Assembly (NCBI GenBank): GCA_964465665.1
Contig: CAYXKM010000310.1
Coordinates: 1-18,827 of the forward strand
From: JAKEGN01 sp964465665
GTDB taxonomy: Bacteria > Pseudomonadota > Gammaproteobacteria > Steroidobacterales > Woeseiaceae
DNA: 18,827 nt
Reading direction: 5' to 3'
The notes below the pieces were generated by a model that ran no database searches, was not told where the DNA came from, and saw only the letters and a list, made by a program, of their open reading frames with translations. Made by a program: the position numbers and the translations under genes. Of the stretch, positions 1-7,397 are shown piece after piece; positions within the stretch are counted from its first letter, which is position 1; every line of letters starts with the position of its first letter.

Positions 1-263
1 AACACCTGAGCGGCGATGAAATGGCGGCCGCCATCGGCAAAGCGCTCGGCAAAGTTGTCCGTTACAACGACATCGCACCCGAGGTATACCGGGGTTTCGG
101 TTTTCCCGGCGCCGACGATCTCGGCAACATGTTCCAGTTCAACCGCGACTTCAGCAGGGAGTTCTGCGCAGCGCGAAAGCTCGACGAATCACGCTCGCTC
201 AACCCCGCGCTGCAAGTCTTTTCCGAGTGGTTGATGGAATACAGGAACAACATCCCGGTCTGA
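1..263 (+). CDS. NmrA-like NAD(P)-binding protein, C-terminal fragment
   Basis: This is the 3' end of a gene that begins before the window; the reading frame runs from base 3 and stops with TGA at 261-263. The visible piece reads HLSGDEMAAAIGKALGKVVRY, then PEVYRGFGFPGADDLGNMFQF and LNPALQVFSEWL. This pattern resembles the C-terminal substrate-side region of NmrA-like proteins, which are atypical short-chain dehydrogenases that act as redox sensors or NAD(P)H-dependent reductases. The Rossmann glycine motif lies outside the window, so cofactor binding cannot be confirmed. The next gene starts 60 bp downstream on the same strand, so co-transcription is possible. Family assignment is from pattern memory only. 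Confidence 0.6.
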   Translation, partial: HLSGDEMAAAIGKALGKVVRYNDIAPEVYRGFGFPGADDLGNMFQFNRDFSREFCAARKLDESRSLNPALQVFSEWLMEYRNNIPV

Positions 264-323
264 CCGTGCCCAATATCAAATTCGTTCAATACCGGGTGCC
301 GGGCCGGGTGCTTAACTGCGGCC

Positions 324-1520
324 ATGAACATACACACTCTCAAGATCCGTCCAGTGCTGGCCACACTGATCCTCGTGGCCAGCGCTCCATTCGCGACAGC
401 ATCGGATAGCCAGGCGCCCGATCAGGATGCCCGGTACACCCGGTGGAACGTGCACTCGAGCATGGGACTCGATGCAGCACTTTTTGTCGGCGCGTTGACG
501 GGAGACAAACTGCAAAGCGAGTACTACGCAGCCGAAACCACGAGCTTTCTTAACAGCTTCGATGGCGAGACCGTTGCATCCATCGACCGGCTCTCCGCGA
601 TGGCTGCGCAAACCGGCACACTGGTCGGTCCGCTGCTTGCGCTGGTGTTTTCCGCCGCGCCGCATGACACGCTCGAGGACCTGATCGGGAGCGCGCGAGA
701 TCCGGAGGCACGGCTGCGCCCGGCGTTCGAAACGTCGGCTTACTGGAACGCAGATCGCTGGCCTGGCATGCGCGACCGGGTGCTGCCGGAAGTGCTGAGA
801 ATACTGCTGGCGCTCAAGGCGGGCGGTTTCGAGCAGTACTGGCAGGAGCAAATCGAACCGGCAATCGTGCCGAGAGTTGCGGAACTTGAGAAACTGGTAG
901 GCCGATACGACGTCATTCCGGAACAACAGCGGTTGATCGCGCGCCCGCTCGATGCCGAAATCGAACTTGTGCTGCTGCATTTCACCAAACCGTATGGCGT
1001 CAAGATCATCGGTCAACGTTTCGTATCCCATTATTCCTGGGATGCGGATACACAATTGCGCACGGCAGCCCATGAGATCTTTCATCCGCCGTTCGATACT
1101 TACGACAGCGAACTGCTAGCCTCGCTCGCAGAGCTGGAGAACGACCCATGGATGAAATCGATCGTGAACGACCATGATCCGGCCTTCGGTTACAACTCCT
1201 TCGAGGGCGTGCTGAACGAGGATTCGACTTCGGCGTTGGACCAGATTGTTTCGGAGCGGCTGGGCTTTGCGCGGGATCCGGCGGAACGCTGGCAAACGGT
1301 CGACGATGGCATGCACATGCTGGCTGCCGCCCTCTATCAATTGATGAAGGAAGACGGATTTGCCGAGCGCGGTGGCAACTACCCGGAGTGGCTTGAATCC
1401 GCTATCGACCGTGGCCTGCTGGTGCCGTCCGAAGTCAAACGCCGCGCAACAATAGTCGTCGGAGAAGCGGCCGTCGCGAAATGGCCGGTGGTTTCGGTTG
1501 ACCCGGTAGCAAACAATTGA
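324..1520 (+). CDS. Secreted protein with HExxH metallopeptidase motif
   Basis: A 398-residue protein of no family that I recognise. Residues 1-26 form a Sec signal peptide (basic start, hydrophobic core, likely cleavage after ATA), so it is probably exported to the periplasm or outside. A zinc-peptidase motif HEIFH occupies residues 250-254 in the context TAAHEIFHPPF. About 45 residues on, the segment EGVLNEDSTSALDQ (from residue 294) holds glutamates that could be the third zinc ligand of a gluzincin-like site; E299 is one candidate. The rest is mostly helical and has no further membrane segment. The ATG at 324 has no strong Shine-Dalgarno, but it is the only start that keeps the signal peptide. 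Its stop abuts that of the convergent AraC-type gene. Metal-dependent peptidase activity is inferred from the motif only. Confidence 0.7.
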   Translation: MNIHTLKIRPVLATLILVASAPFATASDSQAPDQDARYTRWNVHSSMGLDAALFVGALTGDKLQSEYYAAETTSFLNSFDGETVASIDRLSAMAAQTGTLVGPLLALVFSAAPHDTLEDLIGSARDPEARLRPAFETSAYWNADRWPGMRDRVLPEVLRILLALKAGGFEQYWQEQIEPAIVPRVAELEKLVGRYDVIPEQQRLIARPLDAEIELVLLHFTKPYGVKIIGQRFVSHYSWDADTQLRTAAHEIFHPPFDTYDSELLASLAELENDPWMKSIVNDHDPAFGYNSFEGVLNEDSTSALDQIVSERLGFARDPAERWQTVDDGMHMLAAALYQLMKEDGFAERGGNYPEWLESAIDRGLLVPSEVKRRATIVVGEAAVAKWPVVSVDPVANN

Positions 1521-2231
1521 TCAGGCAACGCCGGACACTGGGTCCTTGCGCGCTGCGTTTCTCAATCGCTGCGGTGTGAGTCCCGTCTGTTGTTTCAACT
1601 CCCGGTTCATGTGCGGCTGGTCGGCGTAGCCGCATTCCGCAGCAATATCGCAAAGATCCTGTTCGCTTTCGCTCAGCAGGCGCAATGCGTGACGCAGGCG
1701 TTGCTCGCGACGGAACGTCACGGGCGCGATACCGAAGCGATTGCGAAATGCACGTGAGAGGTGCTCGGAACTGTAGCGATATTCCCTGGCCAATGCCGCG
1801 ATCGATCGTGCGGGTTCCCCGACCAACGCGTCTGCCAGTCGATCCAGCCAAAGCTCCGGGGTCCGCGACGTCTTGGGGTGCTTGACCTCGTCCGCTTCCG
1901 CGAGCGCAGCGTACGGGTCGCGGCGCGACACGCGTTCAAGTCTGCCCGGGTCCGGCAATGCATAGACGCCGTAATGTCTGCGATCGAGTTTCGCTTCGCT
2001 GTGCATTGGCAACTCGAAATTGAGGACCCTCGCGCCACCGTTACCCATCCGGTTGGCGTGCAGGTGGTATGGCGGGTGCACGACCAGCTCCCCAGCGGAA
2101 CATTGCCAGACGCCGTCCGGCCCGGTCTCCTGGTAGCTGCCTGACAATACCAGTGCGGCATAGGCATGCCGATGCCGGTGCGCGGCAATTCGGGTGCCGG
2201 CCGAGTGCCGGGTTTCGTGTGTCTCGATCAT
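1521..2231 (-). CDS. AraC-family transcriptional regulator
   Basis: A 236-residue regulator. The N-terminal half (about 1-100) is a cupin-like sensing domain, with AHRHRHAYAALVLSGSYQE and a histidine-rich HPPYHLHANR segment typical of AraC-type ligand-binding barrels. The C-terminal hundred residues hold the two helix-turn-helix units of the AraC/XylS domain: SIAALAREYRYSSEHLSRAF, then DLCDIAAECGYADQPHMNRE, followed by the family signature QTGLTPQRLR. The protein probably binds a small molecule and controls one or a few promoters. It is convergent with the HExxH gene and divergent from the ATPase-FHA gene, so either the 2232-2482 spacer or its own promoter could be the target. The ATG at 2229-2231 has only a poor Shine-Dalgarno; no better start is visible in frame. 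Confidence 0.9.
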   Translation of the reverse strand: MIETHETRHSAGTRIAAHRHRHAYAALVLSGSYQETGPDGVWQCSAGELVVHPPYHLHANRMGNGGARVLNFELPMHSEAKLDRRHYGVYALPDPGRLERVSRRDPYAALAEADEVKHPKTSRTPELWLDRLADALVGEPARSIAALAREYRYSSEHLSRAFRNRFGIAPVTFRREQRLRHALRLLSESEQDLCDIAAECGYADQPHMNRELKQQTGLTPQRLRNAARKDPVSGVA

Positions 2232-2277
2232 TGCCCCATTCGATGAGCGAAGCCGGCGAACGGTTTACCCGTGCCAG

Positions 2278-2322
2278 AATTCGGGGTCAGACCGCACGTG
2301 CCGAAGAAATGGTGGCCTGACC
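2278..2322. repeat. REP-like imperfect hairpin with GGGGTCAGACC motif
   Basis: The motif AATTCGGGGTCAGACC spans 2278-2293. Its inner part, GGTCAGACCGCAC (2285-2297), pairs with GTGGCCTGACC (2312-2322) across a 14-base loop, with one mismatch and one bulge. The same core recurs at 3791-3804 and, on the other strand, at 13064-13078, each time between genes. This one lies between the divergent AraC and ATPase-FHA genes, about 90 bp upstream of a likely promoter. The size and position suit a REP-type element; the family is not identified. Confidence 0.5.
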
Positions 2323-2382
2323 TAGTCTTGGTGATGACCTGCTTTCAAATCAGTTACTTGTGTCACTATTCTCAACCCGGTC

Positions 2383-2411
2383 TTTACATGGGGATTTGCC
2401 TGCACTAGACT
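2383..2411 (+). promoter_or_regulatory. Sigma-70-type promoter for the ATPase-FHA gene
   Basis: A -35 box TTTACA (2383-2388) and a -10 box TAGACT (2406-2411) are separated by exactly 17 bases. Transcription would begin near 2418, giving a leader of about 65 bases before the ATG at 2483. This is a by-eye call, supported by its position in the only sizeable spacer upstream of the gene. Confidence 0.5.
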
Positions 2412-2482
2412 GCGACAGCTAAACGAAATCTCAACAAGAGCCTTCAAACCCATGTTTGAAAAGGCCAATCGAGGTGAGCACC

Positions 2483-3787
2483 ATGACCCCTCCGCAGCTG
2501 GCGCGTAGCTGTCCCGTCGAAACGACGGACGCAGACGTGCATGACTCGTTTATCACCGATGGCCAGCGCAATGCGCTGGAGCGACTGCAGCTTGCCTACA
2601 ACGCCGGCCTGCCGCTGGCGACGTTGATCGGCGAAGGCAAAACGGCTGCCAGTTTCGTGATCAGTCGCTTCCTCGAGGACAAACAGGACGATGATATTGC
2701 CGTCGCCCGCATTTCAAAGCCCTGCGATGAAGCGACCGCCGGCATGCGCGAGATCATCCGTGCGATCGGCTTTCAACCCAAAGACATGAACATCGCCGAT
2801 CTCGAAAAGATCTTTACCATGTTCCTTTCCTATCAGCGCACACACCGGCGACGCACGATTATCTGCGTCGAAGAGGCTCAGGACAGCGGTGCCTGGATGC
2901 TGGACAAAATTCGCCGACTGGTCGAGCTGGAAACAGCCGGCAAATTCGGGCTGAGCGTCATACTGTCGGGCCGGCCGGCACTTAACCGGCTGCTCGGTGA
3001 GCCACCGTTGAACGCGATCCGCGCGCAGTCACGCGAACGCATTTATCTTGCGCCGCTGACCGAGGCCGAATCGCGCGAGTATGTGCAACGGCGGGTCGAA
3101 ACCGGCAGCAACAGGCTGGTGGCCGATGTCTTCGATTATCACGCACTCGGTGTGCTGCACGAACTCAGCGACGGCGTACCCGATGCGCTGCGCGACCTGT
3201 GTTCGACTTGTCTCGAAATTTACGATAACGAGAAACTGCAACTGGTGACGCTCGAGGTCGTGCAACGCGTTGCAGGACTGTTGCACCTGGCCGATATCGA
3301 TTTGTCCGGGGAGACTGCGGACCCGACTGCCACCATGGAAAAGCAACGCATCGATGCGCGCCTTGTTGCCAATATGAACGGCGAGCTGCTTCATGAGCTG
3401 GCCCTGAACCGGGGTCATGTGCTGATCGGGCGCGACGTGATGTGCGACATTTGCATCAATCACCAGACCGTTAGCCGCTACCACGCCCTTGTCGTCAATT
3501 CGCCGCGGGGTGTCAAAGTGGTGGACCTCGGTAGTACCAACGGCACCTACATCAATGGCCGGAAATTCCGGCAATACGCCTTGCTCGACAGGGACAAGTT
3601 GTCAATCGGCGCGAGCGAGATCCATTTTTTTGCCGGCAGCGATCGCTGTACTCCGCTCTTCGATACCGAGCGCACCGATCAATTCGAGGCGCAGGATGCC
3701 GATATCAAAACGAATGGAACGGAGCGGATCCGCGACTTCCGGTCCCTGGCCGCGATCAGCGCCGCCAATTCGTCCTCCGGAAGCTGA
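2483..3787 (+). CDS. ExeA-like AAA ATPase fused to a C-terminal FHA domain
   Basis: A 434-residue cytosolic protein. Residues about 25-270 resemble the AAA ATPase of ExeA/GspA and TniB-type proteins: a P-loop region TLIGEGKT at 47-54, a Walker B-like IICVEEAQD around 127-134, a sensor-like VILSGRPALNRLL at 159-171, and the family-typical DGVPDALRDLC at 230-240. The P-loop lacks its first glycine (T47) and Walker B has EE instead of DE, so nucleotide hydrolysis may be altered. Residues about 305-385 are a full FHA domain that binds phosphothreonine: GR at 316-317, SRYH at 331-334, STNGT at 351-355 and NG at 358-359. An upstream TTG at 2456 is in frame, but ATG 2483 is preferred because GAGGTG sits 6 bases before it. 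The role may be phospho-dependent assembly of a secretion or envelope machine; no partner kinase or secretion gene is nearby. Confidence 0.8.
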   Translation: MTPPQLARSCPVETTDADVHDSFITDGQRNALERLQLAYNAGLPLATLIGEGKTAASFVISRFLEDKQDDDIAVARISKPCDEATAGMREIIRAIGFQPKDMNIADLEKIFTMFLSYQRTHRRRTIICVEEAQDSGAWMLDKIRRLVELETAGKFGLSVILSGRPALNRLLGEPPLNAIRAQSRERIYLAPLTEAESREYVQRRVETGSNRLVADVFDYHALGVLHELSDGVPDALRDLCSTCLEIYDNEKLQLVTLEVVQRVAGLLHLADIDLSGETADPTATMEKQRIDARLVANMNGELLHELALNRGHVLIGRDVMCDICINHQTVSRYHALVVNSPRGVKVVDLGSTNGTYINGRKFRQYALLDRDKLSIGASEIHFFAGSDRCTPLFDTERTDQFEAQDADIKTNGTERIRDFRSLAAISAANSSSGS

Positions 3788-3790
3788 CAC

Positions 3791-3804
3791 AATCGGGGTC
3801 AGAC
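3791..3804 (+). repeat. REP-like GGGGTCAGAC motif
   Basis: AATCGGGGTCAGAC lies 3 bases after the stop of the ATPase-FHA gene. It matches 14 of the 15 bases of the copy at 13064-13078 and the core of the one at 2278-2293. Read on the minus strand, it gives the TGA (3799-3801) that ends the second reading frame of the mddA-like remnant. Confidence 0.5.
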
Positions 3805-4292
3805 GAGCCAGAGTAAGACGAACGGCGCGGTCAGCCACAACAGGCCTTTGACCAGGAAAAATACGAAGCCTGCGGTGCCGACGCGGCGCAAAACGGCGTA
3901 ATGGCGCGGTTCAGCGCCGGCGTGACGAGCGGTAGTTGCGGCATCGGCTTGTTGCGAAGTGCGCAGTACACCTGGCGCAGGCCGAACAAATCAAAGTGAT
4001 TGATCAGGAACGTGGCATACAGCAACTGGGCCCAGCTCGCGAAGTACAACGAGTACAGCGTGTACTGACCCCACTGGCTGCCGACGTACCAGACCACGCC
4101 GCCGAGCGGCGCCCACTGCCAGAACAGCAGCGCAAGGCACGCCGTCGACGCCAGTACATAGGTGCTGCGCTCGGCGTCCTCAGGGATATACCGCGTCAGC
4201 CAATGTTTGAACGCCGGACGCGCCATGCCGCTGTGCTGCACGGCAAACAGCACGAGCAGGCTGAGATCGATCAGTAACGATTCATCCTGCAT
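3799..4292 (-). pseudogene. mddA: Truncated mddA-like methyltransferase fused to an alien tail
   Basis: The open frame 4292-3831 gives 153 residues. The first 125 or so resemble methanethiol S-methyltransferase (MddA, an integral membrane enzyme that makes dimethyl sulfide) and NnrU/ICMT relatives: FAVQHSGMARPAFKHW, then ERSTYVL, FWQWAPLGGVVW and FLINHFDLFGLRQVY. The family is normally about 250 residues or more. The first membrane segment is missing, with an in-frame TGA just upstream of the ATG. The C-terminal SAM-binding part with the RHPxYxG motif is also absent. After TPALNR the frame degrades into unrelated residues. A different minus-strand frame there reads RRVGTAGFVFFLVKGLLWL and stops at 3799-3801; this looks like the tail of another small membrane protein. 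The remnant is therefore probably a deletion junction between two genes. Non-functionality is an inference from the missing motif. Confidence 0.65.
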
Positions 4293-4359
4293 CTCCTGTA
4301 AGTGTTTGTTTCAAAAAGCCTTCTGGTTTGGGGCGTGTTCTCGGGCTAAACTCGGTGAC

Positions 4360-4391
4360 AGTCCTGACCGGCAGCGGACGAAGTCCTGACC
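4360..4391. repeat. Direct repeat AGTCCTGACC, possible operator
   Basis: AGTCCTGACC occurs at 4360-4369 and again at 4382-4391. The copies are 22 bases apart, about two helical turns, and lie 70-100 bases upstream of the CadC-like gene. Two copies on one DNA face suit binding by a winged-helix dimer such as the encoded protein itself. They could instead be worn copies of the GTCTGACC half of the REP-like motif seen elsewhere. Confidence 0.35.
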
Positions 4392-4460
4392 ATTCGATGA
4401 CCAAAGGCCGACCCGGGGCGCTTTTTCGCCTTGCAAGGCCGATTCGGAGAGCATGCGAGC

Positions 4461-6839
4461 GTGATTTTTCGATTCGGAGCCTACGAACTCGATGACGCCG
4501 GACGTGAACTCCGGCGTAACGGCGAACGGGTCGATGCCGAGCCGAAAGCTTTCGAGCTGCTCCTGTACCTGGTGCAGAACCGCGACCGTGCCGTCAGCAA
4601 GGACGAATTGCAGACCCGGCTCTGGCCCCGGACCATCGTCACCGAGGCATCACTGACGCGCTGTGTCATGAAAGCCCGGCGCGCTGTAGGTGATGACGCC
4701 GAGCAGCAATCGGTCATTCGCACTCTCCACAGCCACGGCTACCGGTTTGTCTCGCCGATCGAGGAAACCGTTACGCCTTCCACCGGGAATCCGCTGGAGG
4801 ACTTCAGCAACACCGTGACCATGGTGGCCCTGCGGAAACGCTGGAGACCCAGAGCCACCCATTACCTTTTTGCAGGCGCTGTCGTGCTGGTGCTGGTGCT
4901 CGCCATCAGCCTGCTCGGATTGCGCGATCCGCCGCCGCCGCTGACCTCGGGCGTCGTTGCAGTGTTGCCGATCGAAAACCGCGTGGAAGACACCAACCTC
5001 GGTTGGGTGCGGCTGGGACTAATGAGCCTGCTCACACGCATGCTGGAGGATGTCGGAATCGAGGTGGCTCCGGAGCGTGCGGTCCTGCGTATCGTCGGGG
5101 ACGCCGACACCAGCGGTCCGCCGGATGACGAATGGCTCGCACGATTCCGGCTCGAAGCTGGCGCGGACGTGGTACTGAACACGTCGCTCGACCTGACCGG
5201 CGGCCTGTACCGCCTCGGTGCCATCGTGACTTACGGTGACGGCCGGCGTACGCGCCGTGTCATCGTCGGCGATTCACCCGCCGAGCTTGCCGCCGACATG
5301 GCGCGCGTCATCGGCGGCATTGTCTCCGGCAGCGGCATCGATACGGTCGGCCGGTTCGCCAAGGTATCGGCCGATCCCTTCGTCAACGAAACCTATGCGC
5401 GCGCCCTCGATCTCGAACTGCAGGGCAAATACGCGGAAGCACGAAACCTGTTCCGGATCGCATCCAGCGAAGAACCGGAGCTGTTTTTCCTGCGTTACGA
5501 AATCGCCCTTTGTACCCGAGACCTGCGGGAATGGGACGAAGCCGAAGCCCAGTTCGAGGCTCTTCACCAGGAAGCACTGGCCGGTGACGATTCGCGGGCC
5601 CTGATCGCCACGCTGAATTCCCACGGCGTCATGGACTTGAATCGAAATATGCTCGATGCGGCTGAACCGCGCCTGCGCGAAGCTCTCCAGGTCGCCGGCG
5701 ACGAGCGATTCGCCGACGAGCGCGCTACGGTGCACGTCAATCTCGCACTGACCGCTGGCCGCAGGGGCGACACGGTGACGGCCAGGCATCACTACGACCT
5801 GGCGCTCCAAACGTACGAGGAAGCCGGACGGGAACCATCGCCGAATTTCGATAACAATTACGCAGGGCTGCTGATGGACCTCGGCGACTACGCCGCTGCT
5901 CAACTGTACTCCGAGCGTGCTGTCGAAGGGTTTCGGGTGCGCGGCCAGCGGCGATTCGAAGCGCCATCGCTCAATCGCCTGGCCAAGATCCTGCGGCATC
6001 GCGGTGACATTGACGGCGCGATTCTGTTGCACCAGCAGGCCATGCTGATTTACCAGGAAATCGGCGATACCCTCGGAGAAATTTCGGTCATGACGGCAAT
6101 GACCAGCGCTTACCGCGAGAAAGGCGACCTCACGCGTGCGCGCCTCAACGCCGTTGAGACGACAAAGCGCGCCGAAGCCGAAGGCGATGACTTGTCGCGC
6201 GCCGATGCGTACATGCAATCTGCCTACGTCGAGCGTGATTTCGGGTTGCACGAAGTGGCGCGCGAAAACTTTGCATCGGCACTTGCGCTTTTCGAGGAAC
6301 TCGGCGATCCGGCTGGGGTAAGGGATGCTTATAAAGGCATTGCACTTGCGGCACTGGCGCTCGGCGATGCCGCGCACGCACTGAACATTGCACAGCTCTC
6401 GCTGGAGACCGCGGTGGCAGCAGAAAGGCCCGCCGACGAAGCCCGCGCGCGCTGGTTGCTCGGACGAATAGCGCAAGCCGGCGGCGATGCAACTTCGAGC
6501 ATCGCGCATTACACGGCGGCGCTCGACTATGCACGCGACAACGCGAACCAGTCGCTGCTGCACGATTCGGCGGCCAGCCTCGCACAGCTGTACCTCGACA
6601 ACGGCAATACCGACGCGGCCGAAGAGCTGATCGAAGAGATCCGCTATGCCGCCGCCGCGCGACACGAGTTCATGCGCATCGATGCGCGCCTCGCAATAGC
6701 CCGAAGCGACCACGCAAAGGCGCTGCTGATCATGGGCCGGCTTAGAACTCTCGCCGGCGAAGCCTGGCAACCCGCGGATGAAGCCCTGTTGCTGGAACTG
6801 GAGAAAACGGACCAGAAAGACGGAAAAAACGGGGTGTGA
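4461..6839 (+). CDS. CadC/ToxR-like winged-helix membrane regulator with TPR domain
   Basis: A 792-residue protein. Residues 1-98 are an OmpR/PhoB-type winged-helix DNA-binding domain (FRFGAYELDDAGRELRRNGE, then KAFELLLYLV, LWPRTIVTEASLTRCV and LHSHGYRFV). One membrane helix lies at about 135-154. After it comes a FlgO-like stretch (VVAVLPIENR, then LGWVRLGLMSLLTRMLEDVG), followed by a long alpha-helical region of about a dozen TPR-like repeats (for example GDYAAAQLYSERAVEGF and GDIDGAILLHQQAMLIY). This is the CadC-like plan: DNA-binding inside the cell, sensing or docking on the periplasmic side. GTG 4461 is chosen over an upstream in-frame TTG at 4431 because the domain normally begins at IFRFG and GGAGAG (4446-4451) lies 9 bases upstream. 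It stands alone on its strand; a direct repeat upstream may be its own operator. The signal sensed is unknown. Confidence 0.85.
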   Translation: MIFRFGAYELDDAGRELRRNGERVDAEPKAFELLLYLVQNRDRAVSKDELQTRLWPRTIVTEASLTRCVMKARRAVGDDAEQQSVIRTLHSHGYRFVSPIEETVTPSTGNPLEDFSNTVTMVALRKRWRPRATHYLFAGAVVLVLVLAISLLGLRDPPPPLTSGVVAVLPIENRVEDTNLGWVRLGLMSLLTRMLEDVGIEVAPERAVLRIVGDADTSGPPDDEWLARFRLEAGADVVLNTSLDLTGGLYRLGAIVTYGDGRRTRRVIVGDSPAELAADMARVIGGIVSGSGIDTVGRFAKVSADPFVNETYARALDLELQGKYAEARNLFRIASSEEPELFFLRYEIALCTRDLREWDEAEAQFEALHQEALAGDDSRALIATLNSHGVMDLNRNMLDAAEPRLREALQVAGDERFADERATVHVNLALTAGRRGDTVTARHHYDLALQTYEEAGREPSPNFDNNYAGLLMDLGDYAAAQLYSERAVEGFRVRGQRRFEAPSLNRLAKILRHRGDIDGAILLHQQAMLIYQEIGDTLGEISVMTAMTSAYREKGDLTRARLNAVETTKRAEAEGDDLSRADAYMQSAYVERDFGLHEVARENFASALALFEELGDPAGVRDAYKGIALAALALGDAAHALNIAQLSLETAVAAERPADEARARWLLGRIAQAGGDATSSIAHYTAALDYARDNANQSLLHDSAASLAQLYLDNGNTDAAEELIEEIRYAAAARHEFMRIDARLAIARSDHAKALLIMGRLRTLAGEAWQPADEALLLELEKTDQKDGKNGV

Positions 6840-6852
6840 CCCCCTTTATTTT
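6824..6852 (+). terminator. Hairpin terminator overlapping the CadC-like stop codon
   Basis: GGGGT (6831-6835) pairs with ACCCC (6839-6843) across a GTG loop. An A-run (6824-6829) lies before it and a T-rich run (6845-6852) after it, so it could end transcription in both directions. The TGA stop at 6837-6839 lies inside the hairpin. The sequence resembles the GGGGTCAGACC repeat folded on itself. The stem is short, so the efficiency is uncertain. Confidence 0.45.
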
Positions 6853-6862
6853 CAATAATTCG

Positions 6863-6890
6863 TTGATTTACAGGGATTCGCGGATATACT
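6863..6890 (+). promoter_or_regulatory. Sigma-70 promoter of the cold-shock gene
   Basis: A -35 box TTGATT (6863-6868) and a -10 box TATACT (6885-6890) are separated by 16 bases, close to consensus. The start of transcription would be near 6897. It directly follows the hairpin at the end of the preceding gene, which marks the cold-shock gene as its own unit. Confidence 0.6.
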
Positions 6891-6896
6891 GCGGCC

Positions 6897-7045
6897 AGCT
6901 TGAAGTTCCGGCTAGTATTTATGTACAAAATTTCGATGTCCCACCATATGTGTTTCGTCCTGTTTTTCATAAGTAACCGTAACATTTCACGCCACATGAC
7001 CTTTTCCCAAGGTCGCAATTACTTCTGATTAAATAGGATTAAAGA
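6897..7045 (+). other. Long 5' leader of the cold-shock mRNA
   Basis: About 150 untranslated bases separate the predicted transcription start from the ATG. The stretch is AT-rich compared with its surroundings, and an AGGA ribosome site lies at 7035-7038, 7 bases before the start. Leaders of this length are known in the cspA family, where they refold with temperature to control translation and mRNA stability. I see no gene in it; a thermosensor role is inferred from the family. Confidence 0.4.
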
Positions 7046-7252
7046 ATGACTACCACTACCGGCACCGTTAAATGGTTTAACGACTCCAAAGGCTTCGGCT
7101 TCATCGAGCAGGAGTCGGGCCCCGACGTGTTTGCCCATTACAGCAACATCGCCGGCGACGGCCACCGCTCACTGGCAGAAGGCCAGAAGGTGCAGTTCAC
7201 GGTCACCAAAGGCCAGAAAGGCCCGCAGGCTGAGAACATCGTCGTACTGTAA
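7046..7252 (+). CDS. cspA: CspA-family cold-shock protein
   Basis: A 68-residue, single-domain cold-shock protein of normal length. It has the RNA-binding motifs RNP1 KGFGFIE (15-21) and an RNP2-like VFAHY (28-32), where VFVHF is usual, plus the VKWFN start and the GPQAENI end typical of the family. It binds single-stranded RNA and DNA in the cytosol and acts as an RNA chaperone. The gene has its own promoter, a long leader and a terminator, so it is monocistronic. Which paralogue it is (cspA, C, D or E) cannot be told here; the symbol denotes the family. Confidence 0.95.
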   Translation: MTTTTGTVKWFNDSKGFGFIEQESGPDVFAHYSNIAGDGHRSLAEGQKVQFTVTKGQKGPQAENIVVL

Positions 7253-7291
7253 ACGGTACGAATCGCGAAGCCGTTACGGCTGAGCACAGAG

Positions 7292-7322
7292 AGGGCGAGA
7301 CTTTGCGGTCTTGCCCTTTTTT
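7292..7322 (+). terminator. Rho-independent terminator of the cold-shock gene
   Basis: AGGGCGAGAC (7292-7301) and GTCTTGCCCT (7308-7317) form a 10-bp stem with one G-U pair and a 6-base loop. The T that closes the stem begins a run of six T's (7317-7322). The hairpin lies 40 bases after the csp stop codon. It also argues against any start of the next gene before about 7323. Confidence 0.85.
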
Positions 7323-7397
7323 GTGCCTGCCGGAAACGCACTTGCCAAGGCCTGTCCCGGGTTGCTATCCAACGGTCGGGGGTCTAGTGTTCGCTGC

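Noticed and set aside
312..1085. A 257-codon minus-strand frame opposite the HExxH gene
   Set aside because: The plus strand carries a signal peptide and a metal-binding motif; the antisense frame has neither.
5274..6770. A 498-codon open frame on the minus strand opposite the TPR region
   Set aside because: It shadows the plus-strand TPR repeats, and its composition shows no domain or signal. It is a by-product of GC-rich codons.
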